Source: JBBRMQ01 sp038230775
Lineage (GTDB): Bacteria > Acidobacteriota > Thermoanaerobaculia > Gp7-AA8
Assembly: GCA_038230775.1 (NCBI GenBank)
Contig: JBBRMQ010000086.1
Span: forward strand, 1-15,294
Length of the DNA stretch: 15,294 nt
Reading direction: 5' to 3'
The notes under the pieces are model-generated. The model ran no database searches and had not been told where the DNA came from. It saw only the letters and a program-made list of their open reading frames with translations. Numbering within the stretch: position 1 is the stretch's first letter; the number at the start of each line of letters is the position of its first letter. Of this stretch, positions 1 to 6,389 are shown in pieces. Both the position numbers and the translations under genes were made by a program.

Positions 1-639
1 CAGAACGACTTCCATGCGCTCCGGATCGGTGACGAAGTACGGGCTGAGATAGCCGCGATCGAACTGCATGCCCTCGACGACTTCGAGGACCGTGTCGAGG
101 CCGCGCGCCTCTTCCACCGTGATCACTCCGTCCTTACCGACCTTATCCATCGCCTCGGCAATGATCTGGCCGATCTCGTCATCGTTGTTCGCGGAGATGC
201 TGCCGATGTGGGCGATGTCCTTCCCCTCGACCGGCTTGGCCATCTTGTCGATCGCCTCGACCGCTGCCTTGACCGCGATCTCGATGCCACGCTTGACGTC
301 CATCGGATTGGCTCCGGCGGTCACGTTCTTGATGCCCTCGCGATAGATCGCCTGGGCCAGAACGGTGGCGGTGGTAGTGCCGTCGCCGGCGGTGTCGGAA
401 GTCTTCGAGGCCACTTCGCGGACCATCTGCGCGCCGGCGTTCTCGAGCTCATCCTTCAGCTCGATCTCTTTGGCGACGGTGACGCCGTCCTTGGTGATCG
501 TCGGCGAGCCGAACTTCTTCTCGATGACGACGTTGCGGCCGCGGGGTCCAAGGGTCACTTTGACCGCGTCGGCCAGCTTGTTGACGCCGCGCAGGATCGC
601 CTGCCGGGCCTCTTCGCTGTATGTGATTCTCTTTGCCAT
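1..639 (-). CDS. groEL: Chaperonin GroEL (60 kDa), N-terminal 213 residues, cut by window edge
   Basis: GroEL is the large subunit of the ATP-driven cytosolic folding chamber that works with GroES. The translation starts MAKRITYSEEARQAIL and covers the equatorial ATPase domain, the first intermediate segment and the start of the apical domain. The nucleotide loop GDGTTT is visible, with Asp86 corresponding to the conserved catalytic-site Asp87 of E. coli; VTLGPRGRNV and SANNDDEIG are typical GroEL blocks. The reading frame is still open at base 1, so roughly the last 330 residues lie outside the window. The ATG at 639 is chosen because AAGGAG sits 8 bases upstream and overlaps the groES stop. 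It is second in the groES-groEL operon, 12 bases after groES, and should share its CIRCE/HrcA heat-shock control. Identification is secure. Confidence 0.98.
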   Translation of the reverse strand, partial: MAKRITYSEEARQAILRGVNKLADAVKVTLGPRGRNVVIEKKFGSPTITKDGVTVAKEIELKDELENAGAQMVREVASKTSDTAGDGTTTATVLAQAIYREGIKNVTAGANPMDVKRGIEIAVKAAVEAIDKMAKPVEGKDIAHIGSISANNDDEIGQIIAEAMDKVGKDGVITVEEARGLDTVLEVVEGMQFDRGYLSPYFVTDPERMEVVL

Positions 640-647
640 GTTTTCTT

Positions 648-653
648 CTCCTT
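648..653 (-). promoter_or_regulatory. groEL ribosome binding site overlapping the groES stop codon
   Basis: Read on the minus strand this is AAGGAG, 8 bases before the groEL ATG. It shares bases 652-653 with the TAA stop of groES (652-654), which suggests that groEL translation is coupled to groES termination. Confidence 0.8.
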
Positions 654-960
654 AGTCGACGATCGCGAGAACTTCATCCTCGCGAAGAATCGTGTATTCG
701 GTGTCGTCGATCTTGATCTCGGTTCCGGAGTACTTTCCGATGAGAACCGTGTCGCCCTTCTTGACGTCGAGCTTCATCCGCTTGCCCTCGTCCGAGAACT
801 TGCCCTCGCCGACGGCGATGACTTCCGCCTCCTGGGGCTTCTCTTTCGCGGTATCGGGGATGATGATCCCTCCACGCATGGTTTCCCTTGCGTCCTTCCG
901 CTTGACCACGATGCGGTCATATAGCGGGCGAAGCTTCGTTGCGGTTGCAGTTGCTGCCAT
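652..960 (-). CDS. groES: Co-chaperonin GroES (10 kDa)
   Basis: GroES is the heptameric lid of the GroEL folding chamber in the cytosol. The 102-residue product has the family's core LRPLYDRIVVKR near the N-terminus, the mobile loop that docks on GroEL with GGIIIPDTAKEKPQ (about residues 30-43), EVIAVGEG, the VKKGDTVLIGKY barrel strand, and the C-terminal YTILREDEVLAIV. It is slightly longer than the usual 95-97 residues because of a short Ala/Thr-rich lead (MAATATATK). The ATG at 960 is supported by AAGGAG 5 bases upstream. It is the first gene of a two-gene operon with groEL. A CIRCE operator and promoter lie 80-135 bases upstream, so HrcA repression is expected. Identification is secure. 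Confidence 0.97.
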   Translation of the reverse strand: MAATATATKLRPLYDRIVVKRKDARETMRGGIIIPDTAKEKPQEAEVIAVGEGKFSDEGKRMKLDVKKGDTVLIGKYSGTEIKIDDTEYTILREDEVLAIVD

Positions 961-1040
961 TGTTGCTCCTTTCGCTTGTGTTTTCTTGCACTTGCCGCGG
1001 CAGTGAGCCGCGTCTTCTCACTCGTTGGAGGGTTGAGCGA

Positions 1041-1067
1041 TTAGCACTCAACCACTGAGAGTGCTAA
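1041..1067 (-). promoter_or_regulatory. CIRCE operator (HrcA binding site) of groESL
   Basis: The sequence is TTAGCACTC, nine spacer bases (1050-1058), then GAGTGCTAA. This is a perfect match to the CIRCE consensus, both 9-base arms being intact. CIRCE is the binding site of the heat-shock repressor HrcA. Its position, touching the -10 hexamer and spanning the likely transcription start, fits repression by promoter occlusion. hrcA itself is not in the window. Confidence 0.96.
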
Positions 1068-1095
1068 CAATATGTGCCGCCGTTTATTCTGTCAA
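1067..1095 (-). promoter_or_regulatory. Sigma-70 type promoter of groES-groEL
   Basis: On the minus strand a perfect -35 box TTGACA (1090-1095) is followed after exactly 17 bases by TATTGT (1067-1072), a reasonable -10 box. The -10 shares base 1067 with CIRCE, which is the classic CIRCE arrangement. The promoter lies directly behind the stop codon (1100-1102) of the upstream gene, so readthrough from that gene into groESL is also possible; I see no terminator between them. Confidence 0.85.
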
Positions 1096-1099
1096 GAGG

Positions 1100-1987
1100 T
1101 CAGTATCCGACCGTCTTGTCGACGACGTTCTCGAGCGCTTCGCCCCGACCGAAACGGTCGAGATTGCGATGGAAAAGCGCCATCGCCCGCGCGTGCGAGT
1201 CGGTCGTGTGATCCGCGCTGTGTGGCGACAGCAGGACGTTGTCGAGCGACCACAACAGGCTTTCCAAGGGAAGCGGCTCGGTCTCGTAGACATCGAGCGC
1301 GGCGCCTCGAATGCGACGTGTTCTCAACGCCTCCGTCAGCGCGGCTTCATCGACGACCGGACCGCGGCTGATGTTGATGAGAACCGCGTCCGTCCGCATG
1401 CGGGCGAAGCGGTCGGCATTCATCAGGTGATGGGTCTCCGCCGTAAGCGGCGTGCAGAGCACCACAAAGTCGGATGCCGCGAGCAGATCATTGATCGGCG
1501 TGCCGCCCGTTCGGCGCGAGGTGAGAATCTTCATTTCGAACGGGCGGGCGCGCTTGGCGATGGCCTCGCCGATCGAGCCGTAGCCGATGATGCCCAGGGT
1601 TGCGCCCTCGAGTCGCTGAACGGCAAACGGTTCCCATTTCGCATCGGCCTGACTGGCGGCGAGGCGCCGGAGATCCTTCGCGAACCACATCATCGCGGCG
1701 ACCACCCATTCGGCCAGCGCATCGGCGTAGATGCCTTTCGAGTTGGTGACGATGACGCTGCTTTCTCGGAACAGATCGAACGGAAGCGTCTCCACTCCCG
1801 CGCCTAACGAGTGGATCCAGCGCAGCTTCTTCGCATCGGCCCAGACTTCGCGAATCATCGACCCGTATCGCGGCGCCAGTACCAGCACCTCGCTCTCGAC
1901 GATCGCCCGACGGAGAGAGTCCGCATCCTGAACTCTCTCGATCGTTCCGACGTCAAAGGTCGGTGGGGCGAGAGCGATGATGCGCAT
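1100..1987 (-). CDS. D-isomer-specific 2-hydroxyacid dehydrogenase, NAD(P)-dependent
   Basis: This is a cytosolic enzyme that interconverts 2-oxoacids and D-2-hydroxyacids (the GhrA/GhrB, SerA-like superfamily). The 295-residue product has a short substrate domain, then the Rossmann fold with GYGSIG at 135-140. The catalytic set is Arg208 in NISRGPVVDE, a Glu in DVYETEP (235 or 237) and His256 in SPHSAD. Two arginines (158-159, TSRRT) follow the second Rossmann strand where NAD-specific members carry Asp, suggesting a preference for NADPH; this is inference. At 295 residues it is a little shorter than the usual 310-340. The ATG at 1987 lies inside the end of corA (35-bp overlap), with a modest GGGA Shine-Dalgarno 6 bases upstream. 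It closes the ald-corA run. The exact substrate (glyoxylate, hydroxypyruvate or another) cannot be read from the sequence. Confidence 0.9.
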   Translation of the reverse strand: MRIIALAPPTFDVGTIERVQDADSLRRAIVESEVLVLAPRYGSMIREVWADAKKLRWIHSLGAGVETLPFDLFRESSVIVTNSKGIYADALAEWVVAAMMWFAKDLRRLAASQADAKWEPFAVQRLEGATLGIIGYGSIGEAIAKRARPFEMKILTSRRTGGTPINDLLAASDFVVLCTPLTAETHHLMNADRFARMRTDAVLINISRGPVVDEAALTEALRTRRIRGAALDVYETEPLPLESLLWSLDNVLLSPHSADHTTDSHARAMALFHRNLDRFGRGEALENVVDKTVGY

Positions 1988-2951
1988 GCTTGTTCCCGAT
2001 CCAGCCGCGCCGGCGGAACCAGAGCAGCATTCCGGCGGCGGTGATGCCCATGAGTCCGAGGGCGTAGTAGTAGCCGAAGTGCCAGTGCAGCTCGGGCTCG
2101 TTGGCGAAGTTCATCCCGTAGATGCCGGCGATGAGCGTGAGCGGCAGCATGATGGCCGAGAACACCGTCAGCACCTTCATGATCTCGTTGGTGCGGTTGG
2201 CGACGACCGAGAGATACGCCTCCATCGTTCCAGCCATCATGTCGCGCTCGACATCGATCGTCTCGCTGATGCGGAACATGTGATCGTAGACGTCGCGAAA
2301 ATAGATGAGCGAATCGCGCTGGACGAATTGTGCGTCGCCGCGCGAGATCTGATTGAGCAGCTCCCGCTGCGGGAGCGACTGCCGCCGCAGGACGTTGATC
2401 TCGCGCTTCTGGTGCAAGAGGTCGTCGAGATGCGACGGTTGCGCGTCCTTGAAGATGTCCTCCTGCAGATCATCCACGCCCTCCTCGATCTGTTCGAGGA
2501 TCGGGAAGTAGGCGTCGACCATCTGATCGACGATGGCGTAGAGGAGAAAATCGGGGCCGTTGTGCAGCAGGCGCGCATCCGACGGCAGTCGCTCGCGTGC
2601 GCTGTTGATCGCGGCGACCTTCTCGCGATGCACGGTGAAGAGGAAGTTGCGGCCAAGGAATGCCGCGACTTTGTAGGTCGACTTGCGGTGCTCGACGGCG
2701 CGGAAGATGAGGAAGTCGTAGTCGGGAAAGCGGTCGTACTTCGGCAGCGTGTTCTCCGACAACGAATCCTCGGCTGCGAGCTCGTGGAACCCGAACCGCG
2801 TTTCGAGAAGGGGCTCCAGGACTTCGGGCGTGGGATCTTCGATGTCGACCCACATCTTGTCGTCCGAGTCGCGGTGCCACTGGTCGATGAGCGTCTCATC
2901 GCCCTGGCGAAAATTGCCGTCCTGCAGAACAGCGACGCGGATGGTGGTCAC
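1953..2951 (-). CDS. corA: CorA-family magnesium/cobalt transporter
   Basis: CorA forms a pentameric inner-membrane channel for Mg2+ (and Co2+/Ni2+). The 332-residue product has a long acidic cytoplasmic domain (DPTPEVLEPL, LAAEDSLSENTLPKYDRFPDY, then helices with YFPILEQIEEGVDDLQ), and two C-terminal membrane helices. The signature YGMNF follows the first of these, with Gly-Met-Asn at about 279-281. A basic tail (FRRRGW) follows the second. The frame stays open far upstream into ald, but the GTG at 2951 gives a normal CorA N-terminus (TTIRVAVLQDG). It overlaps the ald stop as GTGA, a typical coupled start, so I prefer it. The 3' end overlaps the next gene by 35 bp. No Mg2+-sensing leader is visible because the gene starts inside ald. 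Confidence 0.93.
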   Translation of the reverse strand: MTTIRVAVLQDGNFRQGDETLIDQWHRDSDDKMWVDIEDPTPEVLEPLLETRFGFHELAAEDSLSENTLPKYDRFPDYDFLIFRAVEHRKSTYKVAAFLGRNFLFTVHREKVAAINSARERLPSDARLLHNGPDFLLYAIVDQMVDAYFPILEQIEEGVDDLQEDIFKDAQPSHLDDLLHQKREINVLRRQSLPQRELLNQISRGDAQFVQRDSLIYFRDVYDHMFRISETIDVERDMMAGTMEAYLSVVANRTNEIMKVLTVFSAIMLPLTLIAGIYGMNFANEPELHWHFGYYYALGLMGITAAGMLLWFRRRGWIGNKHAHHRSRPTDL

Positions 2952-4060
2952 ATCAACTGACTGAGTGAGGTGAACTGCCTCGATTGCGATTCGGCCACGG
3001 CTTTGTAGGTGATCGCGCCCTGGTAGACGTTCACACCTTCCGCGAGGCCCGGATCGTCCACCGCTCTTGCAAACCCGAGCCTGGCGATGCGGCGCGCATA
3101 CGGGAGCGTGGCGTTGGTCAGTGCGATGGTCGATGTGCGCGGAACTGCGCCCGGCATATTTGCTACGCAGTAATGGACAACGCCGTCGACCTCGTACACG
3201 GGGTTCGAATGGGTGGTGGCGTGCGCGGTCTCGACGCATCCGCCCTGATCGATCGCCACGTCGACGATCACGGAGCCTTTTTTCATCGAGCGGATCATGT
3301 CGCGCGTTACGAGTTTCGGCGCCGCGGCGCCGGGGATGAGCACGCCGCCGATGAGCAGATCCGCGTGACGCACCGCTTCCGCGATGTGAGCGATGTTCGA
3401 GGCCAGCGTCTGTACCGTGCCGCGGAAGATATCGTCCAACTGGCGGAGCCGCTCGAGGTTGGTGTCGAGAATCGTGACGCGCGCGCCGAGGCCCGCGGCC
3501 ATCTTCGCGGCGTTGGTGCCGACGACACCGCCGCCGATGATGATCACATCCGCGGGCAGCGTGCCCGGAACGCCGCCTAACAACACGCCACGTCCACCGT
3601 TGGGCTTGTGCAGGTAATACGCGCCGACGTGGACCGACATGCGCCCCGCCACTTCGGACATCGGTGTCAGAAGGGGCAGCGTTCGCCTGCGGTCATCGGT
3701 GATCGTCTCGTACGCGATCCCCGTGATCCTCTTCTTCAGCAACGCCTCGGTCAGATCGGGAACCGGCGCCAGGTGGAGATAGGTGAAGAGGAGCTGGTTG
3801 TCTTTGAGCCGCTTGAGATCCGCTTCGATCGGTTCTTTGACCTTGACGATCATGTCGGCCTTGTCGAAGACCGCATCGGCGTCGGTGAGGATCCTGGCGC
3901 CCGCGCTCTTGTATTCGTCGTCGGAGAATCCGCTGCCGTTGCCGGCTCCTGACTGCACGAACAGCTCGTGACCGTCTGCCACGAGAACGGCCGCGCCGGC
4001 TGGTGTCATGCCGACGCGGTACTCGTCAGTCTTGATCTCGGTGGGTACGCCGATCCGCAT
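2948..4060 (-). CDS. ald: Alanine dehydrogenase
   Basis: The enzyme catalyses NAD+-dependent L-alanine + H2O <-> pyruvate + NH4+ + NADH in the cytosol. The 370-residue length equals the family standard. Key residues lie at the expected places: Arg15 (TDEYRVGMTP), Lys75 (VKVKEP), His96 (TYLHLA), the NAD-binding GGGVVG at 176-181 with Asp199 at the end of the second strand (NAD rather than NADP), and the catalytic Asp271 in AIDQGG. An upstream in-frame start would add 27 residues unlike the family; the ATG at 4060 gives the canonical MRIGVPTEIK and has GGAG 7 bases upstream. It is first in the run ald-corA-dehydrogenase and overlaps corA by 4 bp. A TAGAAT (minus strand, 4160-4165) could be its -10, but no good -35 accompanies it. 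Confidence 0.97.
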   Translation of the reverse strand: MRIGVPTEIKTDEYRVGMTPAGAAVLVADGHELFVQSGAGNGSGFSDDEYKSAGARILTDADAVFDKADMIVKVKEPIEADLKRLKDNQLLFTYLHLAPVPDLTEALLKKRITGIAYETITDDRRRTLPLLTPMSEVAGRMSVHVGAYYLHKPNGGRGVLLGGVPGTLPADVIIIGGGVVGTNAAKMAAGLGARVTILDTNLERLRQLDDIFRGTVQTLASNIAHIAEAVRHADLLIGGVLIPGAAAPKLVTRDMIRSMKKGSVIVDVAIDQGGCVETAHATTHSNPVYEVDGVVHYCVANMPGAVPRTSTIALTNATLPYARRIARLGFARAVDDPGLAEGVNVYQGAITYKAVAESQSRQFTSLSQLM

Positions 4061-4097
4061 GAATACGCTCCCGCTGTCGTAGGGGCCGCGGTGTATG

Positions 4098-4136
4098 GGC
4101 CGGCTGAAGCCGGCCATCGACCGGCTGAAGCCGGTC
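4098..4136. repeat. Two tandem short hairpins between the protease gene and ald
   Basis: Bases 4098-4115 read GGCCGGC-TGAA-GCCGGCC and 4119-4136 read GACCGGC-TGAA-GCCGGTC. Each is a perfect 7-bp stem with the same TGAA loop, 3 bases apart. The copies differ at one stem pair (G-C versus A-T), so pairing is preserved. They lie 38 bases upstream of the ald start and 38 bases past the stop codon of the S8 protease. No T-run follows on the minus strand, so they are not a textbook terminator. They may be REP-like repeats, a processing or stability element, or a weak attenuator. Confidence 0.8.
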
Positions 4137-4173
4137 CGCACACCTCGCGGCGGGCGCGTATTCTACGTCACCA

Positions 4174-5823
4174 TCAGTGGCCGCGACGGCCGGGACGACG
4201 TCCGGTTACCGGACCGCTGGCCGGAGTGACTCCCGATCCGAACGCAGCTGGATTGAGCTGCTTCGCTGCGTTGAGCGCATTCACCAGTCCGTTGCCGTAC
4301 ACGTTGTCGAAGCCGCCGGCACCGAGGTCGGTTGCGGTGGCCTCCATCGCATCGGCGATCGCGGTCGCGCTTGCGGTCGGGGCCACTGCCCACACCAGCG
4401 CGGCAACTCCAGCAGCATGCGGCGACGCCATCGACGTTCCGCCGAGCAGAGCGAAGCCTTCGAGGCCGAACGAGAACGTGACGGTCGCGCTGGCAGTGGC
4501 CTTCAGCGCGACGCCGTCTTCCTGCGACATGCTCACGCTGTACGGCACCAGGGTGGTGCTGGTGAGCGTTCCGAGCGTTCCGCTGAACGAGCCCGGAACG
4601 TTGTTGTAGACGATCATCGCGATCGCGCCGGCGGTCTTCGCGTTCTTCGCCTTGTCGGCAAAAGTGAGGTCACCACGCTCGACGAGCGCCACTTTTCCCC
4701 TGACGCTGGCGGGAAACTCGGCCGGATTGCCGAGGCCGCAGAACACGAACGTGCTGGTGATGGTCGGCCGCGTGAAGCAGAACGAATCGCCGTTCGCCTT
4801 CGAGGCATTCATCTGGATGATCGAGTACTGCCGACCGTCGTTGGTGGCGAGCGCTTCGCTGACGAACGTGGAGAGGACGTCGACGCCCGGCGCAACGAGT
4901 TTGAGATCCGGACCGCGCTGCGAAAAATCGGCGACCGTCGAAGTGCTGTCGATCGCGCCAACCGAGACGACGGTTGAATAGCCCGCCGGATAGGAGAGGC
5001 CGTCCACCGGATTCTCGATGTGGCCGTTGCCTGATGCTGCGAACGTGAGGATGCCCGCATCGAAGGCGTGCTGGAACATCGTCTGTTCGGCTGCGGACGG
5101 AGAGTCGGAGCCAAGGGAAAGATTAATGATCCAGTTGCCGCCGACCTGCGACTTCTTCGTGATGACCCAATCGACGCCGGCGATGATGTTCTCGGTCGAG
5201 CCGCTTCCGCACTGATCCAGAACCTTGAGGCCGTACAACTCGACGTTCGGCGCGACCCCCACGACGCCGCTGCCATCATCGGCCGCTGCGATCGTGCCCG
5301 AGACGTGAGTTCCATGTCCCTGATCGTCGTAGGGGTTCGCGTTGCCCGCCACGAAGTTGAAGCCGCCTTTGTACGCGTTTTTCAGCTCGGGCTCCGTGTA
5401 GCGGATTCCGGTGTCGATGACGGCAACATGGATGATCGTCTTGCCATCCACCGATTGCCCTCTGGTCACCGGCCACACATCAGGCGCGTGCACCATGTTC
5501 ACGCCGTACGGGGTCGTCTGCTGACCTTCGACGATCTTGTCGCTCAAGAGATGCCGCTCCAGGACAGGCTCGACCCATCGCACGTTGCGCGATGCCTTCA
5601 GCGCTGCGACCTCGTCGTCCGTCAAATCCGCCGCGAACGCATTCAAATTCTTGAATTCGCGAATATCGGCGCCTGCGCGCGGTTGCCAGTCATCGTTGCG
5701 GATTGCCGTCAACGACTGGGAAGCCGTCTGGCGAGTCACGACGATGTATCGATGCGTGGCTTGAGCGAACGCGCCCACGGGTACGAGAGAGACGAGGAGA
5801 AGCAGGAGTGCGCTACGTTTCAT
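4174..5823 (-). CDS. Secreted subtilisin-like serine protease (S8) with I9 propeptide and PA insert
   Basis: This is a predicted exported endopeptidase of 549 residues. In order: a signal peptide (1-20, MKRS then a leucine-rich core, likely cleavage after AFA); an inhibitor I9-type propeptide (about 24-92); the subtilase catalytic domain from about residue 104, with Asp137 (AVIDTG), His170 (GHGTHV), oxyanion Asn266 (AASGN) and Ser464 (GGTSMASP); and a protease-associated (PA) domain inserted at about 340-450, between the oxyanion Asn and the catalytic Ser. All catalytic residues are present, so it should be active. The short basic C-terminus (GRRPGRRGH) holds no recognised sorting domain. An in-frame extension upstream (to 5931) was rejected because the ATG at 5823 begins exactly at the signal peptide, with GGAG about 10 bases upstream. 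It is transcribed divergently from the CoA-binding gene. The natural substrate is unknown. Confidence 0.95.
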   Translation of the reverse strand: MKRSALLLLLVSLVPVGAFAQATHRYIVVTRQTASQSLTAIRNDDWQPRAGADIREFKNLNAFAADLTDDEVAALKASRNVRWVEPVLERHLLSDKIVEGQQTTPYGVNMVHAPDVWPVTRGQSVDGKTIIHVAVIDTGIRYTEPELKNAYKGGFNFVAGNANPYDDQGHGTHVSGTIAAADDGSGVVGVAPNVELYGLKVLDQCGSGSTENIIAGVDWVITKKSQVGGNWIINLSLGSDSPSAAEQTMFQHAFDAGILTFAASGNGHIENPVDGLSYPAGYSTVVSVGAIDSTSTVADFSQRGPDLKLVAPGVDVLSTFVSEALATNDGRQYSIIQMNASKANGDSFCFTRPTITSTFVFCGLGNPAEFPASVRGKVALVERGDLTFADKAKNAKTAGAIAMIVYNNVPGSFSGTLGTLTSTTLVPYSVSMSQEDGVALKATASATVTFSFGLEGFALLGGTSMASPHAAGVAALVWAVAPTASATAIADAMEATATDLGAGGFDNVYGNGLVNALNAAKQLNPAAFGSGVTPASGPVTGRRPGRRGH

Positions 5824-5942
5824 CAGGTTCGATCTCCAGACGGTTGTTAGGAAAAAGAAGCCGCTTCGCGAAGGAATTCCGCGGTGCAGCGGGTGGATTT
5901 TGCTATGTTCCTTACGTAACAGATCTGTCATGAGGGTTATTC
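5824..5942. promoter_or_regulatory. Divergent intergenic region with three perfect palindromes
   Basis: This 119-bp gap separates the divergent starts of the S8 protease (5823, minus) and the CoA-binding protein (5943, plus). It holds CTTCGCGAAG (5864-5873), TTACGTAA (5912-5919) and ACAGATCTGT (5919-5928); the last two share one base. A TGCTATGTT (5901-5909) could be an extended -10 for the plus-strand gene, but no clear -35 goes with it. A plus-strand Shine-Dalgarno (GAGGG, 5932-5936) sits 6 bases before the ATG at 5943. The palindromes are candidate repressor or activator sites; no regulator gene is nearby. Confidence 0.45.
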
Positions 5943-6389
5943 ATGGTTGAGCAATGGAAATCGAACCTCGTTCTCGACTCCAAAGGGATCGAGGATGTCA
6001 TCCGCGACACAAAGACGATCGCCGTCCTCGGCATTAAACCGGAGTCGCACGCCGATCAGGCTGCTCATTATGTTCCGGCCCATATGGCAGCGGCCGGCTA
6101 CGACGTGATTCCGGTCCCCGTTTACTACCCGGAGGTCACCCGCATCCTCGGCCGGCCGGTGTTCCGCAAGCTCACCGAGATCGGCAGGCCGGTCGACATG
6201 GTCAACGTGTTCCGCCGTCCGAACGACATTCCGCCGCATGTCGATGACATCCTGGCGGTGAAGCCGAAGAGCGTGTGGTTTCAGCTCGGCATTCGAAACG
6301 ACGAGGCCGCGAAGCGGCTGGCGGAAGCGGGGATCAAAGTCGTGCAGGATCGTTGTCTGATGGTTGAGGAAGCCCGCTTATCGCGTTAG
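5943..6389 (+). CDS. CoA-binding domain protein (YccU-like)
   Basis: This 148-residue cytosolic protein consists almost entirely of a CoA-binding Rossmann-like domain (the CoA_binding_2 / YccU group). Visible blocks are the first strand and loop TIAVLGIKPESHADQAAHYV (about 25-44), the strand GYDVIPVPVYYPE, the region VDMVNVFRRP, the block VWFQLGIRNDEAA and the C-terminal VVQDRCLMVEEARL. These match the family's usual pattern, including the late DRC-x-x-x-E. The biological role of the family is poorly defined; CoA or acyl-CoA binding is presumed from fold. The start has a good GAGGG Shine-Dalgarno. It is first of two plus-strand genes, and its 3' end overlaps the open frame of the following hydrolase (6368 onward) by 22 bases, implying coupled translation. 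Confidence 0.88.
   Translation: MVEQWKSNLVLDSKGIEDVIRDTKTIAVLGIKPESHADQAAHYVPAHMAAAGYDVIPVPVYYPEVTRILGRPVFRKLTEIGRPVDMVNVFRRPNDIPPHVDDILAVKPKSVWFQLGIRNDEAAKRLAEAGIKVVQDRCLMVEEARLSR

Noticed and set aside
961..1040. A possible structured leader (CGCGGC...GCCGCG) in the groES 5' region
   Set aside because: The stem is only about 5 bp in GC-rich DNA and the CIRCE operator already explains regulation.
1977..2960. A 327-codon plus-strand open frame opposite corA
   Set aside because: It has the same shadow behaviour and no family features, whereas the minus strand encodes a clear CorA with its GMN motif.
2952..3239. An N-terminal extension of corA into ald, since the frame stays open to 3239
   Set aside because: The extra residues are Arg-rich with no homology and overlap the well-conserved ald C-terminus. 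The GTG at 2951 gives a standard CorA N-terminus.
4081..4140. The hairpin pair as a rho-independent terminator of the protease gene
   Set aside because: No run of T follows either stem on the minus strand. Other forms of 3'-end processing remain possible.
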